6,899 nucleotides of DNA from CAZIIK01 sp964539235 (GTDB taxonomy: Bacteria; Pseudomonadota; Gammaproteobacteria; Francisellales; CACEW01), in the NCBI GenBank assembly GCA_964539235.1, contig CAZIIK010000041.1, positions 1-6,899 of the forward strand, given 5' to 3'. The position numbers and the translations under genes are program-made. This document shows, piece after piece, positions 1 through 6,754 of this stretch. Under the pieces are notes generated by a model. That model worked only from the letters and a program-made list of their open reading frames with translations. It made no database searches and was not told the DNA's origin. How positions within the stretch are numbered: position 1 is the first letter of the stretch; every line of letters starts with the position of its first letter.

Positions 1-25
1 AACTTGATGGGTAGCGGTGCTGCAT
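1..25 (-). CDS. Possible transposase N-terminus, cut by the window edge
   Basis: On the minus strand an ATG at 25-23 opens a frame that runs off the window after eight codons, reading MQHRYPSS. The RYPS segment resembles the YPSD segment close to the N-terminus of IS5-type transposases, including the one at the right edge of this window (MEKVYPSDLTD). It lies about 100 bases inside the proposed insertion-sequence end, as does the right-hand one. No good ribosome binding site precedes it, and eight residues are too few for firm identification. The element could also be decayed, with the start only coincidental. Confidence 0.3.
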
Positions 26-127
26 GAAAATTAGTCTTTTTGGCTTTTGATGATCAAATTTGCATCAAAAATCCAAATGTAGAGTGCATTACGGTAGCAT
101 GCTGAAAAATGCCTTTAACAAAGGCTT
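1..127 (-). mobile_element. End of an IS5-like insertion sequence (left edge, reads off the window)
   Basis: Read on the minus strand from base 127 to base 1, this stretch parallels the insertion sequence at the right edge of the window. Both begin with a similar terminus (AAGCCT here, GAGCCT there), followed by AAAGG and then ATTTTTC. Both then carry the identical 9-mers GGATTTTTG (53 bases in here, 50 there) and ATGCAGCAC (102 here, 96 there). The matching order and spacing suggest homologous leader regions of two diverged elements. An imperfect hairpin lies inside it (TTTTGATG 45-52 with CATCAAAA 63-70, extended by TTTGG/CCAAA at 39-43 and 73-77). The boundary at 127 coincides with the point where clpB-like coding begins. 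No clear target duplication is seen beside it. The family assignment and exact end are inferred. Confidence 0.5.
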
Positions 128-340
128 GGCCGAAGGCAGAAACTTCCGGATACCATCTTAGTGCAATACCTCAGTGAGGTTGGTTGCGATCCAGCTTTTG
201 GTGCGCGACCGTTAAAGCGTGCAATTCAACAGCATTTAGAAAATCCATTGGCGCAAGCATTGCTGGCTGGTGAATTCCTCCCTGGGCAAACCATAGAAGC
301 GGATGTGCAGCAAGATCAGGTGGTATTTGCATCGGCATAG
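128..340 (+). pseudogene. clpB: clpB 3' remnant (ClpB disaggregase C-terminus)
   Basis: The frame ending at TAG 338-340 encodes about 70 residues matching the extreme C-terminus of the ClpB/Hsp104 AAA+ disaggregase. The segment GCDPAFGARPLKRAIQ, followed by LENPLAQALLAGEFLPG, is the D2 small-domain signature (in E. coli GYDPVYGARPLKRAIQ, then IENPLAQQILSGELVPG). A complete ClpB has roughly 860 residues, and everything upstream is missing. In this frame a stop lies at 116-118, and the preceding sequence resembles an insertion-sequence end rather than ClpB. No start codon with a ribosome binding site is visible; the first candidate is GTG 161. It is therefore a 5'-truncated remnant, most simply explained by the mobile element. 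A functional clpB may exist elsewhere. The residues just after the junction (128-150) match ClpB poorly, so the exact breakpoint is uncertain. Confidence 0.8.
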
Positions 341-343
341 CGC

Positions 344-371
344 AATCCGCCTTGCGTGCTGCGGGTTTTGT
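344..371 (+). terminator. Probable rho-independent terminator after clpB
   Basis: AATCCGC at 344-350 can pair with GCGGGTT at 361-367 (seven pairs, one of them G-T) around a 10-base loop, and the run continues TTGT. It sits four bases after the clpB stop, where the ancestral gene would need a terminator. The stem is modest and the T-tract short, so the call is tentative. Confidence 0.45.
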
Positions 372-413
372 CCCTTAAACTCGCGGCATTAATCCGAGCG
401 TCGAAACATACAC

Positions 414-1250
414 GTGCAACCACTACCGCAAACACACATTCAGATTTCTGTTCAACAAGCGTTGTCAGAAGACATTGGCAACGGTGATATTACGGCTCAA
501 TTGATTCCAGTGGATCAATACCTGCGTGCCACTATTTTGACGCGTGAACCCATGGTGGTCTGTGGGTGTGATTGGGTAGAGGCTGCTTTTCGTCAATGTG
601 ACGACAATGTGCAATTACACTGGCAGGTCGCAGAAGGTGATCGGGTCAGCGAAAATACTACTTTGTTGCAGGTTGAAGGTCCGGCACGTGCACTGCTCAC
701 AGCGGAGCGCACCGCTTTAAATTTCTTGCAGATGTTGTCAGGTGTCGCCACGCTGACCCACACGTATGTTTCACGTGTTGCGCATACACACTGTCAGATT
801 CTCGATACGCGCAAGACACTGCCAGGCCTACGCTTAGCGCAAAAATATGCGGTTGCTTGCGGCGGTGGGACGAATCATCGTATTGGTTTGTTTGATGCGT
901 TTTTGGTCAAAGAAAATCATACCCAAGCCTGCGGGTCGATTGCTCAGGCTGCTCAACATGCACGTAAAATAGCCCCAGACCGATTGCTGGAAGTAGAGGT
1001 GGAGACCTTAGAAGAACTGGATGCAGCATTAGCCGCAGGGGTTGATCGTATCATGCTGGATAATTTCGATTTATCGATGATGCGAACGGCCGTTGCGCAT
1101 GTGGCTGGTCGTGTGCCATTAGAGGTATCTGGCAACGTGAATTTAGACACCGTCGTGTCGATTGCCGAAACCGGTGTCAACTTTATTTCGATTGGCGGAC
1201 TTACTAAACATATTCAGGCCATTGATTTATCGATGCGAGTGTCAGCATGA
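414..1250 (+). CDS. nadC: Nicotinate-nucleotide pyrophosphorylase [carboxylating] (quinolinate phosphoribosyltransferase)
   Basis: Converts quinolinate and PRPP to nicotinate mononucleotide, CO2 and pyrophosphate in de novo NAD synthesis; cytosolic. The 278-residue product follows E. coli NadC (297 aa) throughout. The N-terminal domain contains SEDIGNGDIT (18-27) and TREPMVVCG (43-51); ERTALNFLQMLSG is at 98-110. The barrel domain contains DTRKTLPGLR (131-140), KYAVACGGGTNHR (144-156), VKENH (165-169), EVEVE (193-197), MLDNF (214-218) and EVSGN (237-241). Expected phosphate and carboxylate-binding residues are present: R133, K134, H155, R156, K166, E195 and D216. The start is GTG 414; an in-frame stop at 390-392 leaves no usable start between them, and no strong ribosome binding site is visible. 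The stop overlaps the nadB start as ATGA, so the two genes are very probably cotranscribed and translationally coupled. nadA is not in the window. Confidence 0.96.
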   Translation: MQPLPQTHIQISVQQALSEDIGNGDITAQLIPVDQYLRATILTREPMVVCGCDWVEAAFRQCDDNVQLHWQVAEGDRVSENTTLLQVEGPARALLTAERTALNFLQMLSGVATLTHTYVSRVAHTHCQILDTRKTLPGLRLAQKYAVACGGGTNHRIGLFDAFLVKENHTQACGSIAQAAQHARKIAPDRLLEVEVETLEELDAALAAGVDRIMLDNFDLSMMRTAVAHVAGRVPLEVSGNVNLDTVVSIAETGVNFISIGGLTKHIQAIDLSMRVSA

Positions 1251-2821
1251 GATATGAGCACGATGTACTCATTGTCGGTTCAGGCACAGCAGGTCTAACC
1301 GCAGCATTACGTTTAGCCGATCATGCCTCTGTTGCAGTTTTATGTAAAACAGACCTACCTGAAGGTTCCAGTTTGTATGCGCAAGGTGGCATCGCGGCTG
1401 TACAAGCAGCAGAAGACAGCATTGAAGCCCATGTGCAAGACACTTTAGTCGCTGGTGCAGGTTTATGTGATGAGTCCGCCGTACGCTTTGTGGTGCAGAA
1501 TGCTAAAGCAGCTGTACAGTGGTTAATCGATCAAGGCGTTGAATTTACTAAAGATTCAGCCGCGCCCGAGCATTGGCCCTATCATTTGACGCGTGAAGGT
1601 GGCCATTCCCATCGGCGTGTGATTCATGCTGAAGATGCAACAGGCAGGTCGGTACAAACAACTTTGACGGATCGTGTGCGGCAGCACCCTAATATAACCA
1701 TTTATGAACATCATGTCGTCATTGATCTGATCAAACATAATGGACGCTGTGTTGGGTTGTACGCCTATGATGAACAACAGCATTGTGTGCAGGTGTTTGT
1801 GGCTAAGGCAACTTTGTTGGCCACTGGCGGCGCCAGTCGTGTGTATCTCTACACATCGAATCCAGCTGTTTCCAGTGGTGATGGTATTGCCATTGCTTAT
1901 CGCGCCGGCTGCCGTATTGCCAATATGGAATTTAATCAATTTCACCCAACCTGTTTGTACCATCCGCAAGCCGGTGCCTTTTTGATTACCGAAGCCATGC
2001 GCGGTGAAGGTGCAAAACTGTGTTTGCCGGACGGTACGCCGTTTATGTCGCGTTTTGATGACAGGGCAGAGTTGGCGCCTCGGGATATCGTGGCCAGAGC
2101 GATTGACTTTGAAATGAAGCGCTTGGGTTTAGATGCAGTTTATTTGGATATTTCGCACCAGCCTGCTGAATTTGTCCGCAGTCATTTTCCGATGATTTAT
2201 CAGCGTTGCTTGCAGTTTGGTTATGACATCACACAAGAGCCAATTCCAATCGTGCCCGCTGCGCATTATACCTGTGGCGGTGTGATGGTCGATCAGCGTG
2301 CACGTACCGATGTGCCAGGCCTTTATGCTGCGGGTGAAGTGAGTTATACCGGGTTGCATGGTGCTAACCGGATGGCGAGTAATTCATTGCTGGAATGTTT
2401 GGTGTATGCCCAAGCGGCAGCAGCATATATTTTGGCAGAATTGCCTAACCTGACGTTGCCGGAACAAATTTCCACCTGGCAGGAAGATTGGGTGCAGGAT
2501 CCGGAAGAAGAGATTCTTGTGTCACAAAATTGGGATGAAATTCGGCGTTTTATGTGGAACTACGTCGGTATTGTACGTAGCAACAAGCGCCTGGCGCGCG
2601 CCGCAGAGCGTGTTGCATTGTTAAAGCAAGAAATACAGGCGTATTACGGTGATTTTAAAGTGAATCGTAATTTATTAGAGCTGCGCAATTTAATCGTGAT
2701 TGCCGATCTGATTGTACGTTCTGCCCAGCAGCGTCATGAAAGTCGAGGTTTGCATTACACGCTGGATTACCCAGATGTGTGTGCAGCTGGAACTACGGGT
2801 ATCACGATTTTGTCTCGCTAA
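1247..2821 (+). CDS. nadB: L-aspartate oxidase
   Basis: FAD-dependent oxidation of L-aspartate to iminoaspartate, the first committed step of bacterial de novo NAD synthesis; cytosolic, handing its unstable product to quinolinate synthase NadA. The product has 524 residues (E. coli 540). The dinucleotide-binding motif VLIVGSGTAGLTAALRLA is at 7-24, SSLYAQGGIAA at 41-51, the substrate-loop segment REGGHSHRR at 116-124, EFNQFHPT at 228-235, ITEAMRGEGA at 247-256 and GEVSYTGLHGANRMASNS at 363-380. Residues aligning with E. coli active-site H244, R290, H351 and R386 are H233, R279, H340 and R375. The C-terminal helical domain of the succinate dehydrogenase/fumarate reductase flavoprotein superfamily runs from about 400. 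The glutamate in TREGG (E117) is the residue that separates aspartate oxidase from succinate dehydrogenase. The ATG overlaps the nadC stop by four bases. The gene looks intact. Confidence 0.97.
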   Translation: MRYEHDVLIVGSGTAGLTAALRLADHASVAVLCKTDLPEGSSLYAQGGIAAVQAAEDSIEAHVQDTLVAGAGLCDESAVRFVVQNAKAAVQWLIDQGVEFTKDSAAPEHWPYHLTREGGHSHRRVIHAEDATGRSVQTTLTDRVRQHPNITIYEHHVVIDLIKHNGRCVGLYAYDEQQHCVQVFVAKATLLATGGASRVYLYTSNPAVSSGDGIAIAYRAGCRIANMEFNQFHPTCLYHPQAGAFLITEAMRGEGAKLCLPDGTPFMSRFDDRAELAPRDIVARAIDFEMKRLGLDAVYLDISHQPAEFVRSHFPMIYQRCLQFGYDITQEPIPIVPAAHYTCGGVMVDQRARTDVPGLYAAGEVSYTGLHGANRMASNSLLECLVYAQAAAAYILAELPNLTLPEQISTWQEDWVQDPEEEILVSQNWDEIRRFMWNYVGIVRSNKRLARAAERVALLKQEIQAYYGDFKVNRNLLELRNLIVIADLIVRSAQQRHESRGLHYTLDYPDVCAAGTTGITILSR

Positions 2822-2830
2822 TCTGTGAAG

Positions 2831-2854
2831 TTGTACAAATATCTTAACCGTTAA
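2831..2854. repeat. Two short palindromes after nadB
   Basis: Just downstream of the nadB stop lie TTGTACAA (2831-2838) and TTAACCGTTAA (2844-2854), each a perfect inverted repeat. A further small inverted repeat, ACATT with AATGT, follows at about 2859-2870. None is followed by a T-tract, so they do not look like a standard terminator. They could be protein-binding sites for the downstream permease gene, but short AT-rich palindromes also arise by chance. Confidence 0.3.
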
Positions 2855-2908
2855 CAGACATTGTAATGTGTCTACCTTCAAGTGGTAGTCGCTGTAATGA
2901 AAATCGCG

Positions 2909-2930
2909 TACAATCGGCCGCTTGGCCAAG
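2909..2930 (+). promoter_or_regulatory. Candidate -10 and palindromic operator upstream of the permease
   Basis: TACAAT at 2909-2914 differs from the consensus -10 at one base and lies 31 bases before the permease ATG. The region 17 bases upstream (around 2886-2891) is only a poor -35 match. The perfect 10-base palindrome CTTGGCCAAG at 2921-2930 sits where transcription would start, a position from which a repressor could act. The promoter and the operator are both inferred. Confidence 0.4.
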
Positions 2931-2944
2931 ACTGGAGTACGAAC

Positions 2945-4537
2945 ATGGCAGAGATGAAACGATCACTTGGAGCAGTGGGATTAATGTTCACAGCCATTGC
3001 TGGAATCATGGGTTCTGCCTGGCTATTTGGTCCCTATTATGCTGCTAAGATGTCCGGTCCAGCGGCGCTGCTGGCCTGGGTTGTCGGCGGTGTTGCCATG
3101 ATGGTTATTGCGATGACATTGGCAGAATTAGTCTGCATGTTTCCCATTTCTGGGGGCAATGCGCGCTTTATGCATTTTTCGCATGGGACTTTGGCCAGTT
3201 TCGTATTCAGTTGGTTAATGTGGCTTGGCTATGCAGCCGTTGCGCCAGTTGAAACCATGGGCGTATTGCAATATCTCGCCAGTGTTTTTCCCGCCTTAAC
3301 TACTGTTAAAGAGGGTGTGACCGTCCTGACCACATCGGGCTATGGTGTGGCAGCATTGGTTTTACTGTTGATGTGCGTGTTAAATTTTCTCAGTGTCAAA
3401 TGGGTGAGTTATTACAATTCAGTCATCGTGTGGTTCAAATTGCTGGTGCCATTAATCGTTGTGATTGCATTGGTGACAACGGTCTTTCAATTTCATAATT
3501 TTCATCAGGTAGCGGGTTTTATGCCTGCTGGTTGGTCCAGTGTGGCCAGTACCTTGTCGTTGGGCGGGGTGGTTTTTGCCTTTGCTGGTTATGCGCCTGC
3601 TATTGTGTTGGCGGGCGAAGCAAAGAATCCACAGCGTACGGTGCCATTGGTGTTAATCGGTGCGTTGAGCATTTGCTTGCTGATTTACCTCTTGTTAGAG
3701 GTGGCTTTCATTGGGGCTATTAACCCGCATGATTTATCATTAGGCTGGACGCATTTGCATTTCCCACACGATTCCAGTCCCTTTGTCGGTATTGGTCAAC
3801 AGTTGGGTTTGCATTATCTGAGTATATTGATCTTCATTACGGCGATTTTGGCGCCTTTGGGTACCGCCTTTATTTTCATTGCAACGAGTTCTCGTGTTGC
3901 GTATGCCATGAGCCAAAATGGTTATTTTCCCCACGCCATGATGCATTTAAATCGTCGCGGTGTGCCTTTTATGGCGGTGATTTTAAACTTCGTCGTAGGT
4001 TTGCTACTATTTTTTCCCGCACCGGGTTGGCAAGGTATGGTTGGATTTTTAGTTTCAGCATTTGTCTTATGCTACGTCATTGGTCCAGTATCATTGTTGG
4101 CTTTCCGTACGGAGTTGCCTGAGCAAAAACGTTCCTTTCGGTTGCCTTATGCACCCGTGTGGTCTTATGTGGCGTTTGTCGTGGCCAATTTGATTGTGTA
4201 TTGGACCGGTTGGCATATCTTGTCCAAGATGCTGGTTGCTATTGTGATTGGTTTTGCTGTGTTAGCTTGTATGCGTCTCAGTCCGCGCGGACGTCAGCGC
4301 GGAGCGCCAGTCGATTTTCGCCATGGCTTTTGGGTGATTGGTTATTTGGTGTTAATGGGATTGGTGTCCTATCTCGGCGATTATGGCGGCGGACTTGCAG
4401 TTATTCCACGCGGTTCAGATATTGTGGTGATTGCTTTATTCAGTGTATTGATCCTATGGTGGGCATGGGCTTCTCGATTGCCAAAGGCTCAGATTGAACA
4501 ACATGTCGCCAGTATCACGGATACCAGTTCAGCGTGA
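2945..4537 (+). CDS. APC-family amino acid permease, resembling aspartate:proton symporters (YveA type)
   Basis: A 530-residue inner-membrane transporter of the amino acid-polyamine-organocation superfamily. The N-terminal segment GIMGSAWLFGPYYAA (20-34) is the glycine-rich broken helix TM1 that contacts substrate, followed by AELVCMFPISGGNARF (60-75) and a glutamate in APVETM (100-105). FAFAGYAPAIVLAGEAKNPQRTVP (211-234) covers the TM6 bundle helix and the conserved loop after it. About 14 hydrophobic segments are visible, near 9-30, 38-62, 82-104, 132-150, 158-181, 203-223, 234-257, 291-314, 342-358, 363-387, 403-421, 427-442, 460-477 and 490-508. ATG 2945 is chosen because GGAG (2934-2937) lies seven bases upstream; a GTG at 2882 would add 21 hydrophilic residues without a ribosome binding site. 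The general class is sure. Aspartate as substrate is suggested by YveA-like motifs and the adjacent nadB, and is not proven. The 3' end overlaps lpxH by 23 bases. Confidence 0.88.
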   Translation: MAEMKRSLGAVGLMFTAIAGIMGSAWLFGPYYAAKMSGPAALLAWVVGGVAMMVIAMTLAELVCMFPISGGNARFMHFSHGTLASFVFSWLMWLGYAAVAPVETMGVLQYLASVFPALTTVKEGVTVLTTSGYGVAALVLLLMCVLNFLSVKWVSYYNSVIVWFKLLVPLIVVIALVTTVFQFHNFHQVAGFMPAGWSSVASTLSLGGVVFAFAGYAPAIVLAGEAKNPQRTVPLVLIGALSICLLIYLLLEVAFIGAINPHDLSLGWTHLHFPHDSSPFVGIGQQLGLHYLSILIFITAILAPLGTAFIFIATSSRVAYAMSQNGYFPHAMMHLNRRGVPFMAVILNFVVGLLLFFPAPGWQGMVGFLVSAFVLCYVIGPVSLLAFRTELPEQKRSFRLPYAPVWSYVAFVVANLIVYWTGWHILSKMLVAIVIGFAVLACMRLSPRGRQRGAPVDFRHGFWVIGYLVLMGLVSYLGDYGGGLAVIPRGSDIVVIALFSVLILWWAWASRLPKAQIEQHVASITDTSSA

Positions 4538-5237
4538 TGCCAGCTTCACTCAGTTGAATGTAACTGCCTTTGGTGTTCCAGTCACTCAGTACTAAGCGGG
4601 TTTTGTCATATTCATGATGTTCGCCGAAGCGATGCGTGTGGCCGTGAATCAGGCAATCTACCGCCGCACTCTCAAAGCACTTTTTTACGGCGCTTGCTGT
4701 GACATCCGCGATATGTGGTTGAGCCTGATGTTTCTGGTTCTGCTTGTGGCTGTCTTGGCGCACAGCAGCCGCCACTTTGAGGCGCCAGCTTAACGGCAAT
4801 CGTAAAAATAGCTTTTGCAGCCATTTTTTTGACACCAAAGTCCGGTAGCGTTGGTAACGAATATCATCTGTGCACAATAAGTCACCGTGCGTCAGTTGCA
4901 CGCAATGTCCATATAAATTCAGCACGGTGGGATCTTGTAGTAAGGTCATTTGTGCGCGGCGACAAAAATCTTGTCCCAACAGGAAATCGCGATTGCCGTG
5001 CATGAAAAAAATCTGTGTGCCGGCAGTGGCACAAGCATTCAGTTGTTGGCAAACCGTTTGGTAAAAAGGGTTGGGGTCATCATCGCCAATCCAGAATTCG
5101 AAGAAGTCCCCCAAAATGAATAGCTTTTCAGCCTGGCCTTGGTGCGTGTCTAGAAATCGGCAAAAAAGCTGGTAAGCCGGCTGTTCAAGATGGCTCAAAT
5201 GTAAGTCAGAAATAATAACGCTATAGGCGGTGTGCAT
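4515..5237 (-). CDS. lpxH: UDP-2,3-diacylglucosamine diphosphatase
   Basis: Hydrolyses UDP-2,3-diacylglucosamine to lipid X and UMP, the fourth step of lipid A synthesis; a Mn-dependent calcineurin-like phosphoesterase acting peripherally at the inner membrane. The 240 residues equal the E. coli length. All metal ligands are present with a constant offset of three from E. coli: D11 and H13 (SDLHLS), D44 (LGDFFEFWIGDDDPNP), N82 (HGNRDFLLG), H117 (LTHGD), H198 and H200 (IHGHTHR). The helical lid that holds the acyl chains spans roughly 125-170 and is lysine- and glutamine-rich. ATG 5237 gives the expected short lead into the first strand, although no clear ribosome binding site precedes it. In E. 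coli ppiB lies between lpxH and cysS; here lpxH faces cysS directly and ppiB is absent. Confidence 0.96.
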   Translation of the reverse strand: MHTAYSVIISDLHLSHLEQPAYQLFCRFLDTHQGQAEKLFILGDFFEFWIGDDDPNPFYQTVCQQLNACATAGTQIFFMHGNRDFLLGQDFCRRAQMTLLQDPTVLNLYGHCVQLTHGDLLCTDDIRYQRYRTLVSKKWLQKLFLRLPLSWRLKVAAAVRQDSHKQNQKHQAQPHIADVTASAVKKCFESAAVDCLIHGHTHRFGEHHEYDKTRLVLSDWNTKGSYIQLSEAGITLNWYP

Positions 5238-5242
5238 GTTGA

Positions 5243-5271
5243 TTGGTTGTGTGCTGTTTGCCCGCTAGTAT
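5243..5271 (+). promoter_or_regulatory. Candidate cysS promoter
   Basis: TTGGTT at 5243-5248 and TAGTAT at 5266-5271 are separated by 17 bases and could form a sigma-70 promoter, giving a cysS leader of about 60 bases. Both hexamers are imperfect matches. The -10 overlaps the candidate lpxH -10 on the other strand. Confidence 0.35.
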
Positions 5272-5293
5272 AGGGTAACTTGCAACAGGCCAA
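5267..5293 (-). promoter_or_regulatory. Candidate lpxH promoter
   Basis: On the minus strand TATACT (5272-5267) is a five-of-six match to the -10 consensus, with TTGGCC (5293-5288) upstream as a -35 at a short 15-base spacing. Transcription would begin about 20 bases before the lpxH ATG, leaving little leader, in keeping with the lack of a visible ribosome binding site. Confidence 0.4.
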
Positions 5294-5339
5294 AATTCTG
5301 TCATTATCCGCGTTCACTACCGGACGCAGGGCACTCATG

Positions 5340-6728
5340 ATGCTAAAGATTTACAACAGCTTAACTAAACAAAAGGAAACGTTTACGCCGCTAAAAGCTG
5401 GGCATGTTGGGTTATATGTCTGTGGTGTGACAGTTTATGACCACTGTCACATTGGTCATGCACGAACCTATTTAGCTTTTGATGTTGTGGTGCGGTTTTT
5501 GCGTTGGCAAGGATATCACGTCCACTACGTGCGCAATATCACCGATGTGGATGATAAAATTATTCGCCGTGCGCAGGAGAATGACGAATCGATTGAGGCG
5601 CTGGTGGAACGCTTTACTCACATTATGCATGAAGAATTTTCTCGTCTGGGGACTGTGCCACCGGATGAAGAACCACGAGCGATTCAAAGTATCCCGGATA
5701 TGCTTGCCATGATTGGTGAATTGTTAGACAAAGGTTTTGCCTATGTGGCCGATAATGGTGATGTTTACTATGCCGTCAGTCAGTTTGCTGACTATGGCAA
5801 ATTAAGTGGTCAGCATATTGAGCAGTTACGTTCAGGTGAACGTGTGGACGTGAATCCGGATAAGCGTGATCCGTTGGATTTCGTGTTATGGAAAGCTGCC
5901 AAGCCCGGCGAACCGGCTTGGGAATCCCCTTGGGGTTCTGGTCGACCTGGTTGGCACATTGAATGCTCCGCAATGACTAAGCGTTGTTTGGGGTCTCAAT
6001 TTGATATTCATGCTGGCGGTTCTGATCTACGGTTTCCACATCATGAGAATGAAATTGCGCAGTCTGAAGCTGCGAATGGATGTACCTTTGCGAACTACTG
6101 GATGCATTCCGGTATGGTGCGGGTGAATGCAGATAAAATGTCCAAGTCATTGGGCAACTTCTTTGTGATTCGCGATGTTTTACTTGAATACCCTGCAGAA
6201 GCGGTGCGGTATTTTCTGATTTCAGCGCATTACCGCAGTGAATTGAATTACAGTGATGATAATCTACGCATGGCGAAGGCTAGCCTGAGTAAGCTGTATT
6301 TGGCTTTGCGTGGTCTGCCGGTGCTTGAAGCAGCGGAGGGCATTGCCAATGCGCATGAAGAAAGTTTTGTGGCTGCTATGCAAGATGATTTTAATACGCC
6401 TGAGGCTTTGGCCGTACTATTTGATTTAGCGCGCCAAGTGAATCGTTTGCGCGAGACAGATGTAGCACAAGCAGCGCAACATGCCTACCATCTAAAACGA
6501 TTAGCCGGCGTGTTGGGTTTGTTGCAACAAGACCCCGATGCTTTCTTAGCGTCTGAAGCCACAGGTGATTCGGATCAAGACGCACAAATCGACGCTTTAT
6601 TGGCAGCACGCGCAGCGGCCAGAGCAGCGCGTGATTGGTCCGAAGCCGATCGTATCCGTGATGAACTGGATGCATTGGGTGTGATTATTGAAGACAGTGC
6701 TGCGGGTACTACTTGGCGTTATCGTTGA
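5340..6728 (+). CDS. cysS: Cysteinyl-tRNA synthetase
   Basis: Charges tRNA-Cys with cysteine; cytosolic class I aminoacyl-tRNA synthetase. The 462 residues match the E. coli length of 461. The ATP-binding signatures are HIGH at 37-40 and KMSKS at 266-270. The zinc ligands that select cysteine over serine are C28, C209, H234 and E238, at the same positions as in E. coli. GRPGWHIECSAM (201-212) and GGSDLRFPHHENEIAQS (226-242) line the active site; the DALR-type anticodon-binding helices and C-terminal domain follow, ending GTTWRYR. Two adjacent ATGs exist (5337 and 5340). The second is chosen because it gives the family N-terminus MLKIYNSLT and lies eight bases after AGGG (5328-5331); the first would add only one Met. 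An insertion sequence begins 26 bases after the stop, so any native terminator has probably been displaced. Confidence 0.96.
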   Translation: MLKIYNSLTKQKETFTPLKAGHVGLYVCGVTVYDHCHIGHARTYLAFDVVVRFLRWQGYHVHYVRNITDVDDKIIRRAQENDESIEALVERFTHIMHEEFSRLGTVPPDEEPRAIQSIPDMLAMIGELLDKGFAYVADNGDVYYAVSQFADYGKLSGQHIEQLRSGERVDVNPDKRDPLDFVLWKAAKPGEPAWESPWGSGRPGWHIECSAMTKRCLGSQFDIHAGGSDLRFPHHENEIAQSEAANGCTFANYWMHSGMVRVNADKMSKSLGNFFVIRDVLLEYPAEAVRYFLISAHYRSELNYSDDNLRMAKASLSKLYLALRGLPVLEAAEGIANAHEESFVAAMQDDFNTPEALAVLFDLARQVNRLRETDVAQAAQHAYHLKRLAGVLGLLQQDPDAFLASEATGDSDQDAQIDALLAARAAARAARDWSEADRIRDELDALGVIIEDSAAGTTWRYR

Positions 6729-6754
6729 TAGGCGTTGAAGGTACAAAAAGCTAA

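Noticed and set aside
1..27. End of an upstream plus-strand gene (NLMGSGAA then TGA)
   Set aside because: Eight residues without recognisable family, and the minus-strand reading with an RYPS start fits the mobile-element context better.
39..77. Imperfect hairpin as a rho-independent terminator
   Set aside because: The stem is AT-rich with no T-tract after it on either side, and it falls inside the proposed insertion-sequence leader.
85..150. A frameshifted extension of clpB upstream of base 128 (LKNAFNKGLAEGRNF in another frame)
   Set aside because: The resemblance to the ClpB LxKRLAER region is faint, and bases up to 127 align better, in order and spacing, with the insertion-sequence end at the right edge.
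1556..2359. Opposite-strand open frames inside nadB
   Set aside because: They lack ribosome binding sites and recognisable domains and lie entirely within a well-conserved gene.
2882..2944. Longer permease start at GTG 2882
   Set aside because: It would add 21 hydrophilic residues without a ribosome binding site and would translate through the candidate promoter, while ATG 2945 has GGAG at ideal spacing and gives a normal family N-terminus.
5280..5339. Longer cysS start at TTG 5280
   Set aside because: The extra 20 residues are unlike CysS, and the family starts at MLKI with AGGG eight bases upstream of ATG 5340.
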